Origin: an uncultured Alistipes sp.
GTDB taxonomy: Bacteria; Bacteroidota; Bacteroidia; Bacteroidales; Rikenellaceae
Reading direction: 5' to 3'
Length of the DNA stretch: 39,003 nt
Assembly: GCA_944322375.1 (NCBI GenBank)
Contig: CALUOX010000015.1
Span: 1-39,003 of the forward strand
Shown here: positions 1-7,736 of the stretch, piece after piece
Numbering within the stretch: the stretch's first letter is position 1
How the letters are laid out: every line of letters begins with the position of its first letter
Notes under the pieces: model-generated
What the model was told of the DNA's origin: nothing
Seen by the model: only the letters and a program-made list of their open reading frames with translations
Database searches by the model: none
Made by a program: the position numbers and the translations under genes

Positions 1-41
1 CGGACAAACAATCAAACAGTTAGATGCGCAACTAAAACAAA

Positions 42-72
42 ATGAGGATGTTACTTGTCGTAACATCCTCAT
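42..72 (-). terminator. Stranded tRNA-Ser terminator
   Basis: A perfect 13-bp stem (42-54 with 60-72) encloses a 5-nt loop. Read on the minus strand it is followed by a T-rich run (about 31-41). It lies just outside the left att repeat, exactly where chromosomal sequence downstream of the tRNA-Ser 3' end should sit after integration. I infer that it was the tRNA-Ser terminator before the element separated the two by about 12.8 kb. Confidence 0.7.
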
Positions 73-76
73 CCTC

Positions 77-91
77 TTGCGGAGAGAGAGG
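77..91. repeat. Left attachment repeat (attL core)
   Basis: The 15-bp sequence TTGCGGAGAGAGAGG is identical to 12885-12899, which covers the 3' acceptor end of tRNA-Ser. Similarity resumes after a short mismatch (95-101 TCGAACC, the T-loop sequence), but the left copy cannot fold as a tRNA. This is the pattern left by site-specific integration into a tRNA 3' end, with the element side carrying a degenerate T-arm. Confidence 0.8.
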
Positions 92-192
92 CTCTCGAAC
101 CTATACGATCACTGAATATCAATAAACTATAATTATCTACTAATTACCAGAATAATACTATCGGGAATAAATTAAAATATCATTGAATTTCT

Positions 193-223
193 TTTGCTAT
201 TTCGATTTTTGGGTGTAATTTTG
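193..223 (+). promoter_or_regulatory. Promoter of nuclease-integrase operon
   Basis: TTTG (193-196) lies 19 nt upstream of TAATTTTG (216-223), an exact match to the Bacteroidota -33/-7 pattern. Transcription would begin near 230, just before the chosen ATG at 251. The -7 element spans the junction of the two tandem 12-bp repeats, so protein bound there could block transcription. Confidence 0.65.
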
Positions 224-230
224 GGTGTAA
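207..230 (+). repeat. Left tandem arm-type repeats
   Basis: Two abutting perfect copies of TTTTGGGTGTAA (207-218 and 219-230). Two tandem copies in the same orientation occur at the right end of the element (12831-12854). Short repeats near both ends of an integrating element are typical integrase or excisionase arm-binding sites; that role is inferred. Confidence 0.6.
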
Positions 231-250
231 ACATTAATTTAAACATCAAT

Positions 251-1054
251 ATGAAAATCTCAAATGCATCCAAAGAATCTATTGCAAGATTCACAATAGG
301 AGGAGAGGGCGATTTATGGAAAGCCCGATCAGGAAGTCAGCTTGTCAAGTTATTCCAGACTTTAGGTTTTAGGGATGACACTTATGATCCAGAGAATGGA
401 GGGCTACCTAAATTAAAAAATTCAAACCTTAACACATCTAAGTTTAGCTATGCGAAAGATCGTATTTGTAATATAACCGACATCAATTTAAGGAAACTCA
501 TTGAGCAACTAATAGCAGAATCTTCTGACAAGCAGGAAGCTATTAAATTACTGAATGAGGTTCTTGCCATGGATAGTATCCAATTGAAATATAATGACAA
601 TATCATTGCCTGGGAAGGAGTTGAAATAGACCAAGAAATAGAAAATGAAGTAGCATTTAAAGAAAACGAAAGCAAAGTCATTAATGCCATAAATAACGCT
701 AAAGTTTCTATTTTAGTAGCGATGTCCTGGTTTACTAATGAAAACATCAAAGAAGCTTTAGACAAAAAACGTTTAGACGGGCTAAGAATTGAGATTGTAA
801 TTTTCAAGGACGGAGTCAATCATATTCATGGAGTTGATCTATCTGAATTTGACAGTATAGAAATAAGAGGCTCAAGAGGGGGAATAATGCACAACAAATT
901 CTGTGTTATTGACAATCAAAAAGTTCTAACAGGTAGTTACAATTGGACCACCAATGCAGAATATAAGAATGATGAAAATGTCCTTATTACCATAGACAAT
1001 GATATTGCGACAAAATATTCTATTGAGTTCAGGCGGTTAAAACCATTGATTTAA
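251..1054 (+). CDS. PLD-family nuclease-like protein
   Basis: A 267-residue protein with a C-terminal phospholipase-D-like domain (about residues 140-265). It contains the HxK(x4)D signature (H214, K216, D221) followed by a GSYNWT segment, as in bacterial PLD-type nucleases of the Nuc/mitoPLD kind. A single HKD motif suggests an active homodimer. The N-terminal 120 residues are not recognised. I start at ATG 251 because an upstream in-frame start (194) would translate the promoter and repeats. The stop is 2 nt before the integrase ATG, so the two are probably co-transcribed. The gene is AT-rich compared with the backbone and lies between attL and the integrase, an unusual place for cargo. A role in defence, or in processing element DNA, is possible but unproven. 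Confidence 0.75.
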   Translation: MKISNASKESIARFTIGGEGDLWKARSGSQLVKLFQTLGFRDDTYDPENGGLPKLKNSNLNTSKFSYAKDRICNITDINLRKLIEQLIAESSDKQEAIKLLNEVLAMDSIQLKYNDNIIAWEGVEIDQEIENEVAFKENESKVINAINNAKVSILVAMSWFTNENIKEALDKKRLDGLRIEIVIFKDGVNHIHGVDLSEFDSIEIRGSRGGIMHNKFCVIDNQKVLTGSYNWTTNAEYKNDENVLITIDNDIATKYSIEFRRLKPLI

Positions 1055-1056
1055 TT

Positions 1057-2340
1057 ATGAACATCAAGCGAAATATCATTTTTGCATTGGAAAGCCGGAA
1101 AAAGAACGGCGTACCAATCGTAGAGAATGTGCCTATCCGCATGCGTGTCATATACGCAAGCCAGCGGATCGAATTTACAACTGGCTACCGCATTGATGCA
1201 GTCAAATGGGACGCTAATAAGCAGCGGGTAAAGAATGGGTGCACCAATAAACTGAAGCAAAGTGCCTCCGAAATCAACGCGGATCTCCTGAAATATTATA
1301 CAGAGATTCAAAACGTATTCAAAGAATTTGAGGTGCAGGAAATCATGCCGTCCACGCAACAGCTAAAGGATGCGTTCAACCTTCGGATAAAGAATACGGA
1401 CGAAGAGCCGCAGGAAGATGTGGAGACAAGTTTCTGGGACGTGTTCGATGAGTTCGTAAAGGAATGCGGCAACCAGAATAACTGGACTAAATCCACCTAC
1501 GAAAAGTTTGCAGCCGTAAAATCCCACATTAAGGAGTTCAAGGACGATGTTACCTTTGAATATTTCGACGAGTCAGGATTGAACGAATATGTAAATTTCC
1601 TACGCGACGACAAGGACATGAGGAACAGCACCATTGGGAAACAAATCGGATTTCTCAAATGGTTCCTGCGCTGGAGTTTCAAGAAGGGCTACCATCAGAA
1701 CATCGCATACGACACATTCAGGCCGAAGCTCAAGACAACCCCTAAAAAGATCATCTTCCTGACATGGAACGAGTTGAACAAACTGAAAGATTATCAGATA
1801 CCGCAAGACAAACAATATCTGGAGCGCGTGCGGGATGTCTTTCTGTTCTGCTGCTTCTCAAGTCTTCGATACTCGGACGTTCGCAACTTAAAAAGGTGGG
1901 ATGTCAAATCCGACCACATTGAGGTAACCACGGTAAAAACTGCCGACAATCTGATTATCGAACTGAACGATTACAGCAAAGCCATACTTGAGAAATACAA
2001 GGATATCCAATTTGAGGACGACATGGTACTGCCCGTCATCAGCAATCAGAAGATGAACGATTATCTGAAGGAGTTGGGCGAGCTTGCGGAGATCGACGAA
2101 CCTGTACGGGAAACGTACTACAAAGGGAACGAGCGTATAGATGAGATTTTCCCAAAATACGCATTGTTGAGCACCCATGCAGGAAGAAGGACATTCATTT
2201 GTAATGCGCTGGCGCTGGGTATTCCGGCAGAGGTTGTAATGAAATGGACGGGACACAGCGACTATAAGGCGATGAAACCCTACATAGATATTGCCGACGA
2301 AATCAAAGCCAGTGCAATGGACAAGTTCAACACATTGTAA
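1057..2340 (+). CDS. Tyrosine recombinase (integrase)
   Basis: A 427-residue site-specific recombinase that should integrate and excise the element at the tRNA-Ser 3' end. The N-terminal part (about 1-115) resembles the arm-binding domain of Bacteroidota integrases. A SAM-like core-binding domain follows (about 120-225), then the catalytic domain. The catalytic residues are visible: R271 in SSLRYSDV, H374 and R377 in THAGRRTF, H400 in WTGHSDY and nucleophile Y409. The gene is complete. It starts 2 nt after the nuclease gene and ends 2 nt before the next gene, so the three form a tight operon under the promoter at 193-223. Confidence 0.93.
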   Translation: MNIKRNIIFALESRKKNGVPIVENVPIRMRVIYASQRIEFTTGYRIDAVKWDANKQRVKNGCTNKLKQSASEINADLLKYYTEIQNVFKEFEVQEIMPSTQQLKDAFNLRIKNTDEEPQEDVETSFWDVFDEFVKECGNQNNWTKSTYEKFAAVKSHIKEFKDDVTFEYFDESGLNEYVNFLRDDKDMRNSTIGKQIGFLKWFLRWSFKKGYHQNIAYDTFRPKLKTTPKKIIFLTWNELNKLKDYQIPQDKQYLERVRDVFLFCCFSSLRYSDVRNLKRWDVKSDHIEVTTVKTADNLIIELNDYSKAILEKYKDIQFEDDMVLPVISNQKMNDYLKELGELAEIDEPVRETYYKGNERIDEIFPKYALLSTHAGRRTFICNALALGIPAEVVMKWTGHSDYKAMKPYIDIADEIKASAMDKFNTL

Positions 2341-2342
2341 TT

Positions 2343-3287
2343 ATGGAGATGGATGTTTACGCTTCAATAACGGATTTGACCGCTGTTTATGAAAAGCTCA
2401 ACGAGAGCCTGAAGTCCGATCCCTGTACGGCAAACGCCTATCAGATTTACCGACAGGAGGCATATCGGGATGCATACGCCACGTTATGCACCGTATCCGT
2501 AGAGCAGATTGCCTTACACATTATTGCCGAAGGAAAGGAAGACCGAATGCTTGCTCGTTTGCGGGATTTGATTCGGGAGAATATCCATATCTGCGAAACA
2601 CGTCGAAATATCTCCAGCCGCATGGATTTCGATGCGCTTTACCAACTTCAGGAGGAGTATTTGTTTGCCAAGAGACGTACAGCTCTGTTGAACGACAAAA
2701 AACTGATCGAAGGATACCCTTACCCTACGGAACGGGAGCGTGAACAGCTATTGCAGGAAAACCGTTCGGAACTTATTGAACTCGACAACGAACGTAGCCG
2801 CTACCGGCAGAAAAACGTCGCCTGGATATGCAAGGACTATTACACGGCCATCTGCGAAATGAGCCGCTCGTTTGCCACGATTTTAGACAACTATTTCCCT
2901 GTTGCAGAGAAAACCGTTACGACCGTACCGACAGAGCCCGACGAACAACAAGCCGAGACCAAACGCATTTTGCCCGATGAAATATTCCGTTCACGGATGT
3001 TCGACAAACTGCAAGAATTGGAAGTGCGGTTAGTCAAATCGGGCGACCTCGACGAGGAGCTGCACTGGCAGGCAAAACACAAGAACGGCAAACCGAACAT
3101 CAAACGATTGGTTATATTTCTTGCCGGTCTGCTTGACAACGGGTATTTCCTGCCTAAGCGGGATGTGGCCATTAAGCGTTTCTTCGAGGAGCGATACCAA
3201 ATCCCGATCGGTCAGAATTTCGAGCGCAAGCGGCGCGAATTGCTGGTGAAAGAATACCGCACGATCTTCTACGACCTCCCGTTTTAA
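2343..3287 (+). CDS. RteC-like protein, function uncertain
   Basis: A 314-residue, charged, probably cytoplasmic protein with a largely helical appearance. Its C-terminal 75 residues (around KRLVIFLAGLLDNGYF and the final FYDLPF) recall the RteC family, whose CTnDOT member controls excision. The similarity is judged by eye and is weak. It follows the integrase by 2 nt, the position of regulatory or excision accessory genes in related elements. The perfect dyad starting 6 nt after its stop may be its own or a neighbour's operator. It could equally be an uncharacterised element-specific protein. Confidence 0.55.
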   Translation: MEMDVYASITDLTAVYEKLNESLKSDPCTANAYQIYRQEAYRDAYATLCTVSVEQIALHIIAEGKEDRMLARLRDLIRENIHICETRRNISSRMDFDALYQLQEEYLFAKRRTALLNDKKLIEGYPYPTEREREQLLQENRSELIELDNERSRYRQKNVAWICKDYYTAICEMSRSFATILDNYFPVAEKTVTTVPTEPDEQQAETKRILPDEIFRSRMFDKLQELEVRLVKSGDLDEELHWQAKHKNGKPNIKRLVIFLAGLLDNGYFLPKRDVAIKRFFEERYQIPIGQNFERKRRELLVKEYRTIFYDLPF

Positions 3288-3292
3288 TAACG

Positions 3293-3374
3293 GTACTACG
3301 ACCGTAGTACGATTCCGTATTAAGTAGCATTTTTGCATATCATTCATAGTCAGTGCGGTATCCCACACTGACTA
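3293..3374. promoter_or_regulatory. Two operator-like inverted repeats
   Basis: GTACTACG (3293-3300) and CGTAGTAC (3303-3310) form a near-continuous palindrome with a 2-nt centre, typical of a dimeric repressor site. A second dyad pairs TAGTCAGTG (3347-3355) with CACTGACTA (3366-3374) around a 10-nt loop. Both lie between the integrase operon and the DUF3853 gene, so they may control the replication/mobilization operon or end the integrase transcript. There is no U-tract. Confidence 0.5.
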
Positions 3375-3399
3375 CGATTATTCGTGTCCCGCATATCAC

Positions 3400-3461
3400 C
3401 GAATTACATTTGCATCACGATCGACCGGCCGGCGATCACATGTTTTACCAAATGTAATTCG
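3400..3461. promoter_or_regulatory. 13-bp inverted repeat before DUF3853 gene
   Basis: CGAATTACATTTG (3400-3412) is exactly complementary to 3449-3461, with 36 nt between the arms. The right arm ends 5 nt before the DUF3853 start codon. The intervening segment holds a GC-rich near-palindrome (about 3419-3437). The structure could be a looping operator, an mRNA leader hairpin hiding the start region, or part of a replication origin. Confidence 0.5.
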
Positions 3462-3465
3462 TAAT

Positions 3466-3768
3466 ATGGATATAAAAGCGTTAAAATCGAAACCGCTGTG
3501 GCAGATGACGGGCGAGGAATTTCTCTACCTGCAACAGAACAGCGGTGAACAACCGGACCGCCCACCTCTTGTTGTTGCCCCGCAGAAAAAACATGTTTAC
3601 GGTATTCGGGGTATCGCCGAATTATTCGGATGCAGTCTGCCTACGGCCAACCGCATCAAGCAAAGCGGGAAAATAGACCGAGCTATTACCCAGATCGGTC
3701 GCAAGATTATTGTAGATGCGGAGTTGGCACTCGAACTGGTCGGCCGTAAAACCGGAGGGAGGAAATAG
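3466..3768 (+). CDS. DUF3853-type helix-turn-helix protein
   Basis: A 100-residue protein. The central part (about residues 42-85, with GIRGIAELFGCSLPTANRIK) reads as an excisionase/MerR-like helix-turn-helix, followed by a short segment on inherited DNA-site recognition (IGRKIIVDAELALEL). Proteins of this type (DUF3853) regularly precede the ATPase and primase genes in Bacteroides mobilizable elements and probably bind element DNA as an accessory or regulator. The stop is 2 nt before the ATPase start, so they are co-translated. The inverted repeats immediately upstream are candidate targets. Confidence 0.75.
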   Translation: MDIKALKSKPLWQMTGEEFLYLQQNSGEQPDRPPLVVAPQKKHVYGIRGIAELFGCSLPTANRIKQSGKIDRAITQIGRKIIVDAELALELVGRKTGGRK

Positions 3769-3770
3769 GT

Positions 3771-4820
3771 ATGTCTGCATCTGAAATATCCGTACCTTCG
3801 AAAGCCGCAACTTCATGGCGGGACGCCCTCCTACTCGCAACCGACGAGTTCGAGGCCCCGCCTGTAATCCTGCGGGTTGGAAATTCGGTTATCGGCACGC
3901 TGGGGAATTTCAGCGCAACCACCGGAAAGGCCAAAAGCAAAAAGACGTTCAACGTCTGTGCGATCGTAGCAGCGGCCATGACAGGCGGTACGGTGTTGAA
4001 TTATTCAGCCTTCCTGCCACCCGGCAAGCGCAAAATACTCTACGCCGATACCGAACAAAGCGAGTTCCATTGCAAACGGGTAATAAACCGCATTCTTCGT
4101 CTTGCAGGGCTCCCGCTTGACGCTCATCCCGACACACTGATGTTCCTGTGCTAGCGCAAATACACAACCGCGGAACGGTTGAGAATGATCGAGGAGGCCA
4201 TATATGAAATAGACGACCTCGGACTGGTCATCATCGACGGCATCCGCGACCTTACGCACGACATCAACAGTCCCGGCGAATCGACCGACCTCATCACGAA
4301 GCTGATGCGGTGGACGGATGAAAGGAAAATACACATCCACACCGTCCTGCACCTGAACAAAGGCGACGACAACACGCGAGGCCATCTGGGAACGGAGCTG
4401 AACAACAAGGCAGAAACCGTACTGCAAATTACAAAAGACGATTTCGACAAAGACATCAGTTTCGTTGCGTCAAGCTACATCCGTGATATGGATTTCGAGC
4501 CGTTCGCATTCCGCATAAATGCGGACGGCCTGCCAGAAGCAGCCGAAGACTACCAGCCTCCGCAGGCGGGAACGCCCAAAGGGTTCGACTATCACGAAGT
4601 CAGCGAGGCCAAGCACCGCGAGGCATTGGAACTCCTGTTCTCCGAAGCCGACCGGGTATCCTATGCGTCGCTCATCGGAAAGCTGCAAAGCAGTTATGCC
4701 GCCATCGGGCACTCTTTCGGGATCAACAAAGCCAAACAACTGAAAGTCTTTTTGGAGAACAAACGGATGATCCTCAAAGAGGATAAAACGTACCGCTACA
4801 ATCCGGAGTTCGTCTATTGA
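3771..4820 (+). pseudogene. AAA_25-type ATPase broken by in-frame TAG
   Basis: One continuous frame of 349 codons encodes a RepA/AAA_25-like ATPase. The phosphate-binding region GNFSATTGKAKSKKT (residues 45-59) lies before the break and the Walker B-like strand GLVIIDGIRDL after it. Codon 128 is TAG (4152-4154), followed in the same frame by RKYTTAERLRMIEEA, so nothing is deleted or shifted. A change of TTG to TAG would explain it, because related proteins by recollection have Leu-Arg-Lys there. The upstream part (127 aa) lacks Walker B. A TTG at 4179 could start the downstream part, but that lacks Walker A. Probably inactive, unless the stop is read through or is a sequencing error. Confidence 0.8.
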
Positions 4821-4830
4821 CCGCTACGAT

Positions 4831-4916
4831 CGGTTTAGTCTAATACGGGCATATATATACTTAAACTATTCTAAACCGGTATGGCGGGTTAAACCGATAC
4901 CCGTACCATTAAACTA
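4831..4916. promoter_or_regulatory. Iteron-like TTAAAC repeats before primase gene
   Basis: The 145-nt gap between the ATPase and primase genes holds several TAAAC(C/T) half-sites (about 4862, 4872, 4890 and 4910). It also has an inverted pair, CGGTTTAG (4831-4838) and CTAAACCG (4871-4878), around an AT-rich ATATATATA tract. This could be a replication origin or a regulator site; neither is shown. Confidence 0.4.
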
Positions 4917-4965
4917 CCCTAATAGGATTCCGGGTGAAAGAAAAAACAGTATTAAAACACAACTC

Positions 4966-5841
4966 ATGGACGCAAAAACAATCAATACATTTCCCATAAG
5001 GGATTATCTGGCCGAGAAAGACATTCGGCCTGTCATAGATAGGGGCTATTACGGCATGTACCGCTCCCCGATGCGCGAAGATCGCACGCCGAGTATGAAA
5101 GTGGATTACACGAAAAATCTATGGATCGATTACGGCACGGGCAACGGCGGCACACTTATCGACCTCGTCATGCGATTGGAACGATGCGATGCAGGAGAGG
5201 CAATGCGCCTGCTGGAACATCGGATCTCCGGCGTGTCATCTTTTTCTTTTCACGGGAACAGCAACCTTGTATCGCCACACCGAGAATCGGCCATTAAGGT
5301 AAAGGACGTTCGGCTGCTTCAAAATCCGGCACTCATCACCTACCTTTCAGAACGAAGTATCTGTATCGACATCGCACGGAAGTATTGCCGAGAGGTACAT
5401 TACACCGTGGCGGAAAAGGCATATTATGCCGTCGGCTTCCGTAACGACGCCGGAGGCTGGGAATTGCGGAGCAGGTATTTCAAAGGCTGCACCTCGAAAG
5501 CTCCGACCATTCAGAATGAAGGTCATACGGACTGCCTCGTATTCGAGGGATTTATGGATTATCTGTCTTTTATGACGCTCAAAGGTCAGCCGCATCCAAT
5601 ACAGGACATTGTCGTGCTGAACTCGGTTGCAAACCTCAGCAGGGCCCTGCCTTTTATCGCTTCACACGAACGGATCTATGCCTATCTCGATAACGACGAA
5701 ACCGGGCGTAAGGCTACCGCCAAGTTGAAAACTGCCTGCCGGAACTTGTCCGACCGCTCCATGCACTACTGCCGGCACAAGGATCTGAACGAATATCTGC
5801 AAGAGAGGCTGAGACAACCATACGAAATCAGGGAACAGTAA
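4966..5841 (+). CDS. Toprim-domain primase-like protein
   Basis: A 291-residue protein resembling the primases of small Bacteroides mobilizable elements. The N-terminal part (about 1-90, with YGMYRSPMREDRTPSMKVD) looks like the CHC2 primase fold, but the zinc-binding cysteines are absent. The C-terminal Toprim domain shows the conserved glutamate (E194 in LVFEGFMDYL) and the DxD motif (D242 and D244 in YLDNDETGRKA), which bind the catalytic metal. It probably primes complementary-strand synthesis of the excised or transferred single strand. It lies between the broken ATPase gene and the oriT/relaxase region, on the same strand. Confidence 0.82.
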   Translation: MDAKTINTFPIRDYLAEKDIRPVIDRGYYGMYRSPMREDRTPSMKVDYTKNLWIDYGTGNGGTLIDLVMRLERCDAGEAMRLLEHRISGVSSFSFHGNSNLVSPHRESAIKVKDVRLLQNPALITYLSERSICIDIARKYCREVHYTVAEKAYYAVGFRNDAGGWELRSRYFKGCTSKAPTIQNEGHTDCLVFEGFMDYLSFMTLKGQPHPIQDIVVLNSVANLSRALPFIASHERIYAYLDNDETGRKATAKLKTACRNLSDRSMHYCRHKDLNEYLQERLRQPYEIREQ

Positions 5842-6108
5842 CCAGACGGGGCAAGTTGGCAAACAAATGGAATGGCAGTACAGGCCACAAGGCTTGCCTT
5901 GTTATAGCCCACTATAACTACCGGCTGCGCTTCGGTAGTTGTGGGCTCTCCCGAGAGGCTGGGCTTTACCCCGTCCCACTCAGGGCGCTGCCCTGAGAAC
6001 CCGGTCGGCTGGCTCTCGGTCCCCGACACCCCCGACCAAAGAGTGACCCTCTCTTTGGAAACTCCGCTCGGAGCCCAGCCCCAAGACCCCATCCTCTTAT
6101 AGCATCCA
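5842..6108. other. Candidate oriT region
   Basis: A GC-rich non-coding 267 bp directly upstream of the relaxase gene, the usual place of oriT for MobV relaxases. It is dense in hairpins. GCCCAC (5907-5912) plus AACTACCG (5916-5923) pair with CGGTAGTT (5933-5940) plus GTGGGC (5941-5946), giving a 14-bp stem with a 3-nt bulge. CTCAGGGC (5979-5986) pairs with GCCCTGAG (5990-5997) around a 3-nt loop. A longer-range pair joins GGCTGGGCT (about 5957) and AGCCCAGCC (about 6070). The nick site cannot be assigned. Confidence 0.55.
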
Positions 6109-7590
6109 ATGATTATGGCAAAGACATCGGACAACATACGCCCGTGCAACATCGGGCAGAGCGAGGCGCACAACAGGAGGACACCCCAATACCTCGCTCA
6201 TATCAACAAAGATAAAATCTATCTCCGCACCGACCTTATGGACGGTAACGAAGCATGGGTATCGCCGCGTATCGAGGGCATTTCACTCAGGGAGTATTAC
6301 AGGTACATCGGTGAAATGGTCAAGGCGAAGACCGGACGGGCAATGCAGACCAAAGACCGTACGCGGGTAAACCCCAAGACAGGGAAGAGCGTCACCGTAC
6401 GCGGCAGCACACCCATCAAGGAGGGCGTTATCGTATGCAAAGCCGACACGACAATGGAGCAACTGCAACGATACGGGGAATTGTGCCACGAACGTTGGGG
6501 CATTACTCCGTTGCAGATCTTCATCCACCGAGACGAAGGGCATTACGAAACGCCCGGCGACGCGACCTCATGGAAGCCGAACTATCATGCCCATATCGTA
6601 TGGGACTGGATGAACCACGACACGGGAAAGTCCTGCAAACTCTCGCCGCAGGACATGAGCGAGATGCAGACCCTGCTGGCCGAAGCGCTCGATATGGAGC
6701 GCGGCACGTCAAAAGAACTGACCGGGCGCGAGCATCTGGAGCGCACGGACTACATCATTGCCAAACAGAAGCAGGAGGTAGAGAAGGCACAAACTATCAA
6801 GAAACAGGCGGAAACGGAACATCAGCGCATCGAAGAGGAGATGAAAGAATTGAAACAGTTCGGCCGTATCCTCGATGATGAACTTGCCGACAAGAAACGA
6901 CAGCTTGAAGCGGCGGATAAAGAGAACCGGGAAAGTATTAAATCCGGACTGGCCAACCTGCTCGGCAAAGGCAAGTATGCAGCAATCGAAAAGGAGAACG
7001 AAGAGCTCCGAAGCGAAAACGAGCAAATCAAGCGATCGTTTCCCGAGGTATTGAAACAGGAGGTAAGCAAGCGCACCGAAAAGTTGTCGGCAGAGAAACG
7101 GAAAGCGGAAGCCGAACGGCAGGCACTCGCCAAAGAACGGGACGAGGCAATTCGACTACTCAATGAACAAAAGGCCAACGAACAGCAGCACATTGACCGG
7201 GCAGTACATGAAATGACCGGCAGGCAGAACGCGATCGCAGAGGAACTACAATGGAAATCCGCCCTGCTCAATGCGCTGGCAGACCTGTTGTGCCGAACAG
7301 TCGAGGTATTTCGTCGTGCTGTCGCAGCCATCATAGATTTTGCCTCCTCACAATACAAATCCGTATTTTCTCCATCCGAAGCTGCAGACATCAAGGAACT
7401 CATGCGTTCATACGGCGGCGAGGATCCCGAGCAACAAAAGTCCGTCGGTAAATGGCTTGTTAGTTACGCGGAAAACCGGAAACAACTTGACCCTATCGAA
7501 CTGACACACACCTATAATGAGGTAAACGATATTGCCGAAGGAACTTATGATTGGGCGATTAAGGGTAATGAAAAAAGAATACAACGATAA
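6109..7590 (+). CDS. MobV-family relaxase
   Basis: A 493-residue mobilization protein of the Mob_Pre/MobV family, which nicks one strand at oriT and pilots it to the recipient through a helper conjugation system. The relaxase domain covers about residues 1-210, with the metal/catalytic region HRDEGHY (H140, D142, E143, H145) and the histidine pair H160/H162 in NYHAHIVWDW. A long charged coiled coil (about 215-360) follows, rich in K, E, R and Q. A hydrophobic patch near residues 395-415 precedes the C-terminal tail. Translation may start at ATG 6109 or at the in-frame ATG 6115. The gene is intact and ends shortly before a strong terminator. Confidence 0.9.
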   Translation: MIMAKTSDNIRPCNIGQSEAHNRRTPQYLAHINKDKIYLRTDLMDGNEAWVSPRIEGISLREYYRYIGEMVKAKTGRAMQTKDRTRVNPKTGKSVTVRGSTPIKEGVIVCKADTTMEQLQRYGELCHERWGITPLQIFIHRDEGHYETPGDATSWKPNYHAHIVWDWMNHDTGKSCKLSPQDMSEMQTLLAEALDMERGTSKELTGREHLERTDYIIAKQKQEVEKAQTIKKQAETEHQRIEEEMKELKQFGRILDDELADKKRQLEAADKENRESIKSGLANLLGKGKYAAIEKENEELRSENEQIKRSFPEVLKQEVSKRTEKLSAEKRKAEAERQALAKERDEAIRLLNEQKANEQQHIDRAVHEMTGRQNAIAEELQWKSALLNALADLLCRTVEVFRRAVAAIIDFASSQYKSVFSPSEAADIKELMRSYGGEDPEQQKSVGKWLVSYAENRKQLDPIELTHTYNEVNDIAEGTYDWAIKGNEKRIQR

Positions 7591-7674
7591 ACCTCGTAGC
7601 ATTCCTTCTTTGTTAATTGTAGGCCCTTATTCGAGCTATCTATCCTATCAAGAAAAGCGAGAGAATGAAACTGT

Positions 7675-7715
7675 AACAATAATGGCGACCTCAATCAAAA
7701 GTCGCCATTATTGTT
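7675..7715. terminator. Bidirectional terminator between relaxase and cargo
   Basis: A perfect 15-bp stem (7675-7689 with 7701-7715) and an 11-nt loop. It sits between the plus-strand relaxase gene and the stop of the minus-strand protease gene, so it probably ends both convergent transcripts. It marks the boundary between backbone and AT-rich cargo. Confidence 0.75.
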
Positions 7716-7736
7716 GGAATATTTCGACAACAATTA

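Noticed and set aside
77..115. A second tRNA-Ser fragment as a degraded gene
   Set aside because: Only the acceptor end and part of the T-loop match; T-stem pairing fails, so it is an att site, not a tRNA pseudogene.
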